A stretch of DNA of 64,000 nt from Branchiostoma floridae (Eukaryota > Chordata > Leptocardii > Amphioxiformes > Branchiostomatidae). Shown one piece after another: positions 27,483 to 39,846 of this stretch (position 1 is the first letter of the stretch; each line of letters starts with the position of its first letter). Below the pieces are notes generated by a model. The model searched no databases and had not been told where the DNA came from. It was given only the letters and a program-made list of their open reading frames with translations. Location: assembly GCF_000003815.2 (NCBI RefSeq), contig NC_049987.1, forward strand, positions 13,081,434 to 13,145,433. Direction: 5' to 3'. Position numbers and translations under genes: made by a program.

Positions 27483-28653
27483 CATCCACGGCTTCTAAGA
27501 TTTAGTGTTATTAACTCTGAATTGAGATGCTTTTGTAATCATCGCAAAAAGCTCAAGAAAGTAATCAGCTGTTGTTACGTGTATCATTTTATGTGCGGTG
27601 GTAGTGTTACACAAAAGGTTACTCACACAGATCTACATCGATATAGCTGGTGTAACCGCCCATCAGTTTAACATGCCAGCTTGATGCAGTTGGTACACAT
27701 ATATGTATTTGGTGACCTCTTTTTGATATACTGTGCCATAACTAACTGCCATAAACAAGTTACATATACTGTTGTAACATAGTGCTACCTAGTTCTAGAT
27801 GCATATTTTACAAAATGCCTTACAATGGCAAGTGAAAAAGCCTTTGCACCTTCACTGAATTTATGAAGAGATAAGCTGTGTCTGCCTGATCATGGGTACT
27901 GTATTTGGTATTTTCCTAAAATTGCACAAGCACAAAACTTACTACTAACTAAAGCCTTAAATTTCAAGTTCTACCCAAGCAAAACTGTCAGTCTCCATGT
28001 ATCTACAACCCCTACTTCAAGTGAGAAATGACTTAATGGCAGCCTTGAAAATTGAAACACATACCATATTACATTCTCAGAGTGGGACATGTGCAGAACC
28101 AAACCCAAAAGCTCTACACCACTGTTCCTACCAAAAAAGGACACTAGAAATAGAATAGACTGGGCTCTGGACAAGAAAATTATACAACTCACCCCTACCG
28201 CTTCAGCAGTCAAAACTGTTTCACTTCACACAAGAAATCCAAGGAAACACAGTAGACATTACACCAGAAGTGTTTTTCCTGAACCTCTGAGGAGATGAGA
28301 AGCAGAGTAAAACCAATCCCACTGGTTCCCCAGCTTTGACAGATTACATCACTTCCTGTGGGACTTTGATTTATGAAGTGTCCAGCAATCTGTCCCCCCT
28401 GGGAAATGCAGGTCCATGGTATGAAACAGAGGTACCAAGGACGTTCTTGTTGATACCTACTAGTTGATACCATGGCAGTTCACAGCCTTTCTCTTCAGAA
28501 CTTCATAATGGACAAACTGAAACATTTGCAACTTGATCCTTTACTTCTTTTTCATGAGCCCTCTAGTCTTTGACTTTGTTTAAAAATGTGTCCCATTTAC
28601 TGATAGAGAATGTCTGTGATCTTGGACATCTTTACAGAACCAGTCATATGCAA

Positions 28654-28855
28654 GAGGGTCTGCATGCTGTTTTACGTAAGGCGTAGGCAGCCTATTTTAT
28701 TTCCCGTAATTCGTAGGGAAAACCATCTTATCTACGTAAATCGTAGCGAGGTGACGAAATTTAGCGTAATTGCCTTCCTTGATTTAGCGTAAAACGTAGG
28801 GGGTTCTCTTGAATTCAGCGTAAATCGTTGTCAGGACCCCCCCATACTGACCCTC
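28654..28855. mobile_element. 202-bp element with CGTAA/CGTAG repeat array and 6-bp target duplication
   Basis: It starts GAGGGTCTGCATGC and ends ACTGACCCTC, and is flanked on both sides by ATGCAA (28648-28653 and 28856-28861). Inside are about six spaced units of the form CGTAAnnCGTAG. The ends match those of the larger element at 56266-57517, so the two belong to one family. The array units differ consistently between the two copies (CGTA here, CGTTA there). Confidence 0.85.
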
Positions 28856-29955
28856 ATGCAAATACCCCTTTCAATTTCAGGCAGACATTTCATTACTCCA
28901 ATTTGAAAGACTGGAAAATTCCATCAGTTTTTGCTAAATACTGCCAGTTAATTTGATCATTTTCTCTACTTACACACAAGTGTCCCAGTTCATCCTCAAA
29001 CCACAGGAAAATCAATCTGCCCTCTCCAATGGATTGGTTTTAGGGTGAACCCTCCTACACCACATGATTTATGGAGCTGTCTGCAGGATGCCCCCCTGGG
29101 AGAGTAACCCAGTAAGCTAAATACCAGCAGGTACACAAAAACCTCAGCTAACCTCACCTGTTCTTCATTATCAACAGATACATAAAAGACATTCCTTGGA
29201 CACTAATATGTACTTCTTTGATAATATCTTACCAATCATTTGCATTTCAGGTCTTTGAAGAGTCCATGGGGTTTATGACACATCTGTTCATTTGAAGTCT
29301 ATAAAATGATACCAGAGTCAATGTAAACGTAGGTGTCAACCTACAAATTACAAAAGGAGGTGTAATATTCTCACCTATTTGTAAACATGATACTGTCTAG
29401 GTGTGAACCATGTCAGCTTTTTATGGAGAACAGGTGTCTCAATGAATAGAACACGTAGTTTATGATACAGAAAAGACAGGAAGGGCTGGACAACAAGTCT
29501 AGATCTTGACGCCTATGCCAAGCAGCTATGATACTATAAACAAAACATCATGATGCATATTTATATCAATCAAATTAGACAGAAATGATAGTCTATTGAG
29601 GTAACAATTTTCCTGTCTGAAGATTATCAACATGACAATGACACAGATGAAAGCCCCAACCAGGCTGCATCTTCCTGTGATAGATCCTTCAGATTTGTTT
29701 AACATGTGCTTACTGTTTACCTTACAGTCAGAAAGAAGCCATCTCAAGTCACGTTCTTAATTTCCCAACCTATCAGGGTGGCAAACACCTGTTACATTTA
29801 TGCCTCTGCCTTGATTATATCTGTAGTAAAGGTCAAGGAAGGTACCAGCAGAACGTGACTAAAGGCAGTTTCTTCTGGCCAAAATTAGACCCAGGTCACT
29901 CACCAAGCATACTAGGAGTGCAGCAGCATGAAGGGGACTTGTAAATTGTGCTATG

Positions 29956-30044
29956 GATTCATCTACTATCAACAGCATGGATTCATCAACAGCAATGATT
30001 CATCTACTATAAACAGCAATGATTCATCTACTATCAACAGCATG
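29956..30044. repeat. 24-bp minisatellite, about four copies
   Basis: GATTCATCTACTATCAACAG-type units occur at 29956-29979, 29997-30020 and 30021-30044, with a 17-bp shortened copy at 29980-29996. Confidence 0.9.
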
Positions 30045-30531
30045 GTGGGTCATGAATTTGACCTTGACCATGAACTGGATTTAACCTTCCCCTGTGGTGT
30101 GAATTGGAACTGAATGGTTCTTTGATAGCTGATCACAGCTGATCACAAGTGGTTGAAAAGTGCTATAGGCATGGAGGTTCAAAGGAAAAAGTCAAAGCTC
30201 AACACTCAGGCCTTTCTTTCACCATTAAATGCTTTCTTCATCTTATCATTTCTTTTACTTCTTTAATACTTGGAAAAACTTGGACATCAAGAAAAGAACA
30301 TTTTCCATTAAACTTTGACTTTGACTTTTGTTAAGCTTAGAGTTAAGAGTCAAAGGACAATACCTATCATAGGGTAATATATTTTAGTACTTTGTACTTT
30401 TAAGCCTGGAGTGCTTTTTTACTGACGTTGTTGGCACATCTCTGACATAGTGAATAGAACAATTTGAATGGAGTCTTCAAAGCACCTCCTGTACTACCTA
30501 ATTATACATACCATGTTACGCATACCTGTAT

Positions 30532-30666
30532 TTGCAAAAGGTAGGCCGCAAATAAGCCACTATAGTAAGACATTACTCATGTTTTCCTAGACTACAAAAG
30601 ATTGGAAGTGTTGCCTACGTGAGAAGCTCCTTGCAAAAGGTAGGACCCAAAGAAGCCACTATAGTA
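30532..30666. repeat. Direct repeat of 36 bp, spaced 99 bp
   Basis: TTGCAAAAGGTAGG... at 30532-30567 and at 30631-30666 share 33 of 36 bases, both ending GCCACTATAGTA. Confidence 0.85.
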
Positions 30667-31503
30667 TACGCAAGCTCGACCTTCATTAAGTATCTTAGAA
30701 GGTCACGAATTTCTGTTTGCATTTTGCCAACTATTGGTTGGTAGGAAACAGAAACATGCCAAACACAGACAGCAAACCATACAAGATTGAGCTTGCTTCA
30801 CACTGGAGGCACGTTGCTACTTTGAACACAGGATCCGACAAAAGCATATCCTCTTCTTTATCTTCATACATTCTTAGCCGATATCATTTTGTTTTAAATA
30901 CAGATCAAGCAAATGGCAACCTTCTGTTCTATGCACAGAATCAATGACCTCCTGTGTTCCTTTTTAATCCACCTGTATCTTAAACAACATCTTACCTTCT
31001 TAAAGTCTGTCGCCCTAACACAAAGGCAGATTACCTGTTTCTTGGTTAATATGTTTTTGATAGGCCTCTGTAGAAAGTTCTTATAGCTAGGGCTATTAAA
31101 GTACATCAGTCTCCAAGTTGTATCTCACTGACCAACAACATCAAAGGGTTCCGCAAATGAAGTTTTCTCGTAGTGTGGATATTTCACGTTAATCAGCTCA
31201 GGCAAATGTGTGCATTGTTTGTTTGGCAAGGAACCGCAAGATAGCAGAGGACGTTAAGTTTTCTGTTGTTTGTACCTCTCATCTGATAAATGTCAAGCAA
31301 GTATTCCGTATGTATTTCAGAGATTAAAGTCTGGCCTACATTCCAACTCAAACACAAAGAGCACAGTAACATACGACTGAAAAACCACAACTATAACGCA
31401 CAAAAAAGGCATTACCCATAGAAGTGATAAGACTATACCATCTAAATATTTAATGCCTTCTTATGAAGGTACTGGGACCTGGAAGAGTGTGATAAAAACT
31501 TAC

Positions 31504-31560
31504 CTCTGGAATCGGAGCTATGCGTCTTGCTCGAACCTTAGCCATCAGTTCTGTGCACAT
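31504..31560 (-). CDS. Candidate 57-bp cassette exon within the DH region
   Basis: An open 19-codon segment (MCTELMAKVRARRIAPIPE) ends at a consensus donor, GAG followed by GTAAGT, and is preceded by AG with a poor pyrimidine tract. It is phase 0 at both ends and lies between exons 2 and 3, whose shared junction is also phase 0, so inclusion would keep the frame. It would add 19 residues after LSLSRTVYKK, in the loop or helix before the conserved Trp. The core DH spacing is already normal without it, so it is either an alternative exon, a part of an internally initiated transcript (it begins with Met), or chance. Confidence 0.33.
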
Positions 31561-34500
31561 CTTCTTGTTTGTTCCACAAACATGATAAATGAATGCCTTT
31601 TCTCTTTAGCGCGAAGTATCTTGATAAATACTGTCAAGAGTTTAATTGCTACTGCTTCTCCAGGCAACCAATGATAAGGAAAAAACATATGTTTTGGCAG
31701 TCACCACACTTTAGGTCCATATCAGAGATATAGAACCCTGCGTCAACTCTGTACCTTTAACTTTCGTCGACAGAACCGAGTCTCCTCAGAAAATGCCAGT
31801 CAGTGTCTTTCAAGACAGGACAGCAACTTTCCAAAGAATAAAGATGACATAAACATTTTCGTCGTGAACAATCGCAAGTAAATTCGTTAATCCAGCCTGT
31901 TAAAAGGCTTTGGTCAAAATCTCGTAACTGAATTTCGCAGCAGTGCTGCTCGTCACAAAGGAGCGGAAGGTGGACTGAAATCAAATTTGCCTTCCCAAAT
32001 ATTTTTCTAGGGGTAAAGGACCCCCTTTATGGGCGGATATATGCCATGATTCATGTATGCATTCACCAATGAATGGCTACGTGCTCAAGGGGGGAAATAA
32101 ACTTTCCTTTGCTTCAGCGGAAGTTGAATGGGAGTGAATAGTGTTGTTTGCTGAGAATGGTGTCAGATGTGCTGTACATAGGGGCGGGAGGGCGTCAGGT
32201 CACAGGTGTTATTGCCTCACTTACCTTGAACACAGTGGGGGTGTGAGCTTTATAAGGAGCCTAGGATTTGCTTGTTTTGGCGTAAACCCTTTTCTAGAGA
32301 GGGTGAAACACCTTCTCACCAAGGTTGTAGTCTCCTGAAGTGGTTAATAGCTCCGAAGGCATTCTTAGTAAACATAGCTGGACCTGGTTACATTTGTATC
32401 CTGGGGTTGTCTAAGGTAAGAGGACGTGACTCGGCAATGTTTCACGGTATGCTACAAAGAAAGAATGCAGACTGGATACTTGTGTTTCTGTTTGCCTGAA
32501 ACACGTGGATTCTTTTTATAGCCTACACCCTATCTGTACTTGATTATGATTTAATGGCATAATTGATGAGTGCTACAGACATGATATGAGCATCAAGTAC
32601 AACAAACTACACTTGAATAAAGCTAACATCTTAACCATCTGTGGAAAGTTTGTTTTCCACTACACCTTGCTATTGTTTACGAGTTGGAGGAAAGGTGTTC
32701 AAGAACTGAAGCCAAGGGAAACTGTGCGATGATGCAAGAATTTCAGAGTGGAAGAGCGGAGATGTAAAGCCTCTTTATGTCATTAATGGCGTAGGCATGT
32801 TGCAATGTTATGAGTAATCAATCACGTAATGTCAAGTTTTGAGTCTGAAGAAGAGGAAATGGTTTATAAATCTGTCACTATGTCAATTTGTGTGGTCAAT
32901 CTGATTGATTTTTTTTCAAGGGGGGGAAACTACTTTATCTGCTCTTTTATTTCATCACATTATCCTTCGATGTATCCTTTTAACTTGTGCAACTTCATGT
33001 AAAAATGTATTGTGACAATATTTTTGGCAAGCAGCAATGATTTGAATAAGCAAGTTCACATAATGTACTTGTTACCACGTTTTCCTCTTGAACAAGAATT
33101 TGTCTTGGAAGATTGCCAAATTTGGTACTGACAACTTACCCTGTATTCACCTGAAAATTTGTTAAACATGACCAGGGTCGTGGTAATTCAGGGAATGCCA
33201 ACAACTTGACGTCAACAAGTTCATTCACTGAGAGTCACCTGCACCTAACCTTGTCTGAGGAATGTGTCACAATATAAAACATAACTGATGCCATGACACC
33301 CTACAGGTCTTGTGACATGGTCACCTATAAAGTTGTCACGTAAACATCCTGAATCATAACTCTCCGATCTTTGTGTCATCTCAAACTTTAAATCTCTCTC
33401 ACTGAAGCTGAGAAAAACAAGACCTCCTCCGAGGAGGGCAAGACCACTGACCATACCATAACATCCTATGCTATGGTTACAGTTGGCCATTTGGTTATAC
33501 TGAAGTACAAGATATACATTTACTTGTACATGTATATAAAACTGAATACGAAAGCTATTTCTAGCAGGTACAATGAAAATATCTGTATCATAACCTTTCA
33601 CCACTAACTTGTCTGTCACTTGATACACAAGAATGCCTGGAGAGAAAACTTGGAGAGTGTAATACTCAGCTCCACTGAGACTTGTGTACAGGATTGTATT
33701 ATCTAATGAGTGGCCTCCATCTAAATATTCCTGACCCTGTTGGACTCTTCTAGGTGGTCGCCAAGGCTACAAACTCCAGATGGTTGCAAACGCAGCTGCT
33801 GCAGATCAAAATAACACCTGTAATAGAGGTGGATTTTGTCTGTTTCAAATGGTTTGTAAACAGGTGCATCATATGTACATTCAATCCTCTCTCACAAGGG
33901 AATTCCTGACATACAACCTGTACCTGGTAGGGAAACTGTTATTGTGTTTTGGTAAGACATCATTTCCCTATCTGTGTAACCATTTTATGGTGTAAAAATT
34001 AATGGCAACAAGGGGTAGTATAGTTATCTTGGTACATGTATTTGTGCTACAGCAAATTTCTCTTACTTTATACTCTAATTATAGTCAAATCGGCCCGAAA
34101 TGACATTTCAAACTTTGTGAAAAGTGTTCATACATGGTAAACACGGTCCAGTTGTGTCAAGAGTCCAGTCTTGTTAACTTTAGTTCAGTTGCTAATCCTG
34201 TACACTCTCTTTGTTTTATAACTACCAGACCTGAACATTAAGCATCTTTACAACATCCTTCAACTGTTTTTCCCTAAAAAAGATACAAACATGGGTCATA
34301 CGGTCTTAAGAAAATAAACATCAGGGACACTGAACCTAAGATGTGTCAGCTACCTGGATCAGCCCCTGAGTCGTAAATAGAGGAGAAAGTTACTGCTCAG
34401 TACAGTCAAAACAAAGACGTGTCCTGGAGTTCGTGCATGCTCAAGCTGAGGTGGTAAATCTGTTGTTGAGATAGGTTTTAGACCATACATTGTAACAGAT

Positions 34501-37500
34501 CTCAGCACAGGAAAAGTTCAAGAATACAGCACTACTTAGAGGTCGTTAAGGTAGTGGGACTACAAAGCCCAAGACGCCAAAACTTAAAAATCCCATTCCA
34601 TACATTTTCATGGTATGATGTTATCCTGTTAGATTGTAAATCCTCAAAGGTAAAGATAATGTAGTCAATTAGTTAGTTGACATGAAACATGCTTTTTCAA
34701 GCAGCAAGTATCGTTCAGGTTTGCTAGGCTAGCATTTCCAGCCAAGCAGCCTTCAGTCACTCCTTCAGTTCGTCATCAGTGTGTTGGGTTCTTTCATACC
34801 AATATATCTGACAAGCTTGTTAACATTCAGCTAAAAGATCAGAGAATAATTAATTACTTCTCCCCAAGCTAAGGACTGGACGAGTCACATGGAACACACT
34901 GAAATGACTAGAAGTGGCATTCCTTGACAAAATTGGACAACTTCCTTTGCACACTATCACATGGAACAGGCTTACCATAGAGCCACGAAGTCTATGTCTT
35001 ACAAAGGGATCCTTCCTCTGTGTTCACTGGCATCAAAGGAATTAGAACATCTTAATAACAACAAGATGACTCCCCGTTCATCACTGTCCATCACAAGGCA
35101 AAGGGAAGAGTGGATTATGGGATAACCTTGTGGTTTTGAAGAAACTGGGTTATAACAACATGTTGTTCCTCTCCAGGAGACAGCTAAAGAGGTGGGGGGG
35201 GGGGGTCTCCAAGAGAATTTGGAGTCATACTGTTTTAAAAGTCATCATTTTGAAGGCCTTGACAAAACATTGTTACATTGAAGAAATATTTCTCAGCTTA
35301 TAGTACTCAATGTACATGTAACTGTACAAAAAAACACAACTTTTTTTTTCAATTTTAGCAGTGTACTCAAAACCTCAGAATAGACATGAATAGTCAAGCC
35401 AACTAAATGAGTGCCGTATACACATTAACCATAGTACCATTCACGCTGCACTGCAGTAATAAAGAGTATCGCAGGTGGCATTATCAAATAGTGTGAAGCT
35501 AGTTTCTTGGCAAAGTACACTGATTCTTGATCTGTAAGACTTCACAGACTTTAGACTTATTACTAACCGTGGCACTGCAGTCATAAGCTGGGAAAAAGCA
35601 ATAGAGTGGCAATGTAACTGTAGTGCCAACCAAAATGAAAATAAGCAGCATGCTCATTTGACATTGGAGCTGCCTTCTGCTCTAGAGCAATCCTGAAGTC
35701 ATGTGGAGCTGGTTTGCTACTACCTATGTTATTGCCAAATTCAAGTATACATGGACTTCTTCAATGTCAAATACAGCCCTGTCAGACCACCCCTGCGATT
35801 CAGTGTTAAAGACCCTATTTTTACTTCAAAAGATTCACTGTTGGTCGTCAGCATTACCTGTTGATGGAAATAAGGTGCAGCCAAGGTCAAACAGGGATAA
35901 TGATCAGGAGTGTTAATGTAAATAGATACATTGGGATATCTAGGATGAAGGAACATACAACATCAGTAACAATTTGAAAGTGTGGATTGGTCTACTTACC
36001 AAAACCATGTTGAAGACTAAAAATTATTTTGTTACTGTTCAGTAATGATTCCTTTTCACTTTCCTTTCAGCTGTACACTTTCTCCCTACATATTGCACTT
36101 CTACCCCTATTCCTCCTTTTACCCTGCTGTTATGCACGAAAGGTGATGTGCTACACCAAAAGGCCTTTATTCCTATCAACAAATACAGACACATCCCTCT
36201 GCTGAGGCTGACAAGCCTTTTCATTAACACATTTTTGTCCTTCCTAATTCTTAATCCTCTCTGGACATATGGGTACTGGGTATTTTGAAAATGTCAAACA
36301 AGTAAGGGAAATCAACATACATGCGAAAGTGCCTGACTTCAAGTTAAGAAGAGCGGCTACATCTAAAGCAGGTGTTTGGGGTCGTCTCTTTTCTTGGAAG
36401 ACCTTCGGAACCAAGTTAACGCCCATCTAAGTGTACCAAGTTTTCCTCCCAAGTGCCCACCTGTCCTGTAGCCTTATATGGACAATTTCACCTCAGATGT
36501 GAGGGGCACCACCTGGCCAGGATGGGATGTACCATTTCATTACAGGGACCCCATTTCCGCAAACTTCCTAAACGTCCGGCTCTCTCAGAGAATGTTTACA
36601 AAACTACTTTCCCTCTAAGTTTGAAATTTGAACTTGTTTTATGGTATAAGTAGCATGTGACAGAGACGTCTGACTCCAAATGTACTCCAATTGACTTTCA
36701 TAGCTTCATTTTTCGACCATTCAGAAGTTTCCTACAAAAGCTCTGTGCATCAAATTTGGTCATGAAACGCTTTTGAAAAACATATCTCTAATACATTCGA
36801 GTTCACCATTGCAGAGATAACCCCCACCCCTTAACTTTTCAAGAACAAATCAAAATTTAATGTTTCTTTGAAATGGTGTAACCTTAACTCCAATGCTGTT
36901 TATCAGAAAACCCACTCCATCATATAGTTTATGCATGAACTGAACATCTCAAATTTGTACTTACCCTGATCCCCAAGACAACTTGTCTCTCAACACTTCC
37001 TGTTTTTCCCATTTTCTCAAAAGTTTGAGCGACTGCTGAGTGATGTTTACAGAACTACCCATTCCTTACCAGATTATCAAGGAGAATTTAAACAGGTTTA
37101 CCTCCTGTTACTGACTTTTCCCTTCTCCAGTTTCTAACCTGCAAGTCCCCAGCTGCTTTCCGGAAGAAAGTTTGGAAGGACCTGGACCCACCCAGTTAGA
37201 AGCGGATCTAATAGTGGTGGTTCAGTGGGTGTGCCGGGACTCAAACTTAACATACAAGAGGCCATGGCGCTGAAATTCGCTGGTTCTAATGACATGGAAG
37301 ACCCCATTCTGTACCCCTTAATCATTATCCCTTCCTCTCAACTTCTAGGTTCCACTTGTTCAAGTCACTTTAATCTTCTATTTTACCTCCTGTGGTTTTG
37401 TTGTAAAGCCTTAATAATTCCCGCAGGATTTTTTAATCGACCTTTGACAGCAATAATCTTGTTCTTCCTTCTTGAAACTGGAGACACTGGACTGTCTGCC

Positions 37501-39816
37501 AGACTTCCCCTTGGAGGAACGGACCAACTTTGATTAGTCACGTTATCAGGATGCTTCTGATCGACTTAAAGACTCAAATCACCCTTCTTTAATCTTATCT
37601 TCAGACCAAGGTGGTACAGTGGAACATACGCATTCCATATCACATCCGATGATGCCTACAGATTAGGGGTAAGAAATAGAATGGATGAAAATTTTCAAGT
37701 TGCTCGTTTGTATGGCGCTCACATGACAAATAACCTTGACAGTCTTCGAGGAAAAATAAGAAATGACAGTACTGTACTTGACCTAATTTCAAAATATTGA
37801 AACTACCATAAATGCAACTACAGGATATGCTGTTCCGTTTGGACTTTATCTTGGTTTGGTCCATTGAAAAGTTGATCAGCTAGGGGTCCCCTTCTTAAGG
37901 TTACAAGGGCACTGGGTCTCAAGCAATATCCCCAAAAAGTTAGCAATGAACCTTGACTGGTCTTGACTTGACATGACACTAACATGTTAGCCTGCAATGT
38001 TCTACAAGTCAACTTTCTTATTTCCTAACATATATCAAGCATTAAAGTAATGACTGCAGCTACAACATATCTTAATTTGTGACTCATCTGGGAAAGGACG
38101 GAAAAGGGAACTTGAGTAACAGAAATATTTATAATCTCGTACCTCTCGGTGGGATGCACACAGTCAACATGAGTTTCCTGAGAAATTTGTTTTTGTAATA
38201 AAACATGTCCTGCCAAGTCTTATCACTGATAACACAGAGACAGAAACATCCATATAACTGTACTTGGCAGACAGCCTGGGAAGAAGGATGTATATATCAT
38301 TGATGAAAGTAAAACTGTTTTCTTCCTCTCCCTGAACATTCAAATGTGCTTCTGGTGACACTTCAGACCTGGAGGTCTACTTAAGACATCTCAAAGTAAG
38401 ACTCAGGACAAGTGTTTATTCCTACGACACACATTTTAATGAGCAATAAGTAAAATTTCAATGACTATCCCCATTAAACTGTTTTTTATCATTCAACCGC
38501 TTTACGAACAATTCCAATTGTTTTCTTAGCTATCAACTGTATTTGTCTGCACATGTACTGCGCTAACTGACAGTTCTGTGTCATATCTACCCCAACTTGT
38601 AGAGGAGGATCTTTTACACTGTATTTGTCCAAAGAGTTACATGTACACTTTATGAGTATTTGGATGATTGCCCATGTTGTAGCTATTCCTTGTAGGGTAA
38701 AGGAATGTCTACATTGTTACAGGCCCTGTGCTTAACTAGTTCTAAGAAAAGTCTACAGTTCTTAGGCGTTTCTTGTTAAACAGCATGGAAACATTGCTTC
38801 CTGTCCAAGTTTATGTCAGAAAGATATCCTTGTTTCTGATACATTTTCCAGACTACCATATGCCAGCAGGTTTCTGATGCAACATTAAACATTCTTGGCC
38901 TTTTTCCCATAAAACATTTCTCTAGTGAGTCTTTGGTATCCCTTTTGCTGCTTGATATATTTTGGGTCGAGGAATGTTTGAAAGATGTCCTTGTTTCCGA
39001 TGTATTATCCAGACTGAGGACTCTGCCAAGCTTGTGGTTTAGATACTCGCAGATTTTGGTCCGTCTCCAACTATTTAACACTAACCTTGGCTTTCAAGTC
39101 ATGTACAGTCAAATCTCAATCTTCAAGTTCAACAGCAGAAGGAAGTCTACAAGACTATCCTGCAATAAAGTTTGCTCATTGATTAGGCAAATCAAGTCAT
39201 AATGAACATATCACTATATTGGTCTTCATAAGTTAACCCACAGATAGGAAAACATGACAATTCATTTATCCCTTCCTGTCATATTCTATTCAAACTCTTA
39301 AGTCTGCAAATGACATGCCACCTGTAGTTCCAAAGAAAGCTGTCAGAGGATCAAAACTGGTATCACTTCTTTCAGCTTACAAAAGCTATCTACCATTCAA
39401 AGATCATGACCATACCATGTCCAGAACACAAGATGACAAAAAAAGCTGCAGTACAAAGGAATGCCACTAGAGGGTGCAAAATCTAATCATTTCTTTTATG
39501 GGACCTAACCACCTACAAAATTTCATGATTCATCAATAGCTGTTTGAGTTATGCTGTCCTTCCCGCTACCAAGAATATAACCTCTAGTGTCACGTATGTT
39601 CAGTGGTTCTGGAGAGACGTTTAGTAAGACAGTTACAAGGCTTGACAGCTACATTTGATGGTTGACCTGTTTCTCTCTGTCTCAGTAACACTTAACGGGG
39701 ATGCCCTGTGAGAAAGTAAACAAATAAAAACTATTTCGGGAGGAAATAATTTCCGTTGGCCTTCACTTTTGCATTCTTGCTATTTTTCACCAAGGCACAA
39801 AAACAGACGTACTCAC

Positions 39817-39846
39817 CTCCCTGTAGAAACTCTTAATTAACGACAT
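39817..39846 (-). CDS. Candidate alternative first coding exon
   Basis: Minus-strand ATG at 39846 opens MSLIKSFYRE and runs straight into a perfect donor, GAG followed by GTGAGT (39816-39811), in phase 0. An in-frame ATG three codons earlier (39855) would give MNN first, and a stop lies upstream of it. Phase 0 fits the acceptors at 31560 and 18284 but not that at 45703, which is also upstream of it. If real it would start a product lacking DH helix 1. Ten codons plus a GTGAGT is not rare by chance in 64 kb, so this stays tentative. Confidence 0.22.

Noticed and set aside
27610-27665. Minus-strand open stretch (WHVKLMGGYTSYIDVDL) before GTGAGT
   Set aside because: The phase does not match the phase-0 junction of the surrounding RhoGEF exons, the acceptor lacks a pyrimidine tract, and the length is easily reached by chance.
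37134-37330. GC-richer segment open in several frames on both strands
   Set aside because: No splice signals or recognisable motif. Being open in several frames at once reflects base composition.
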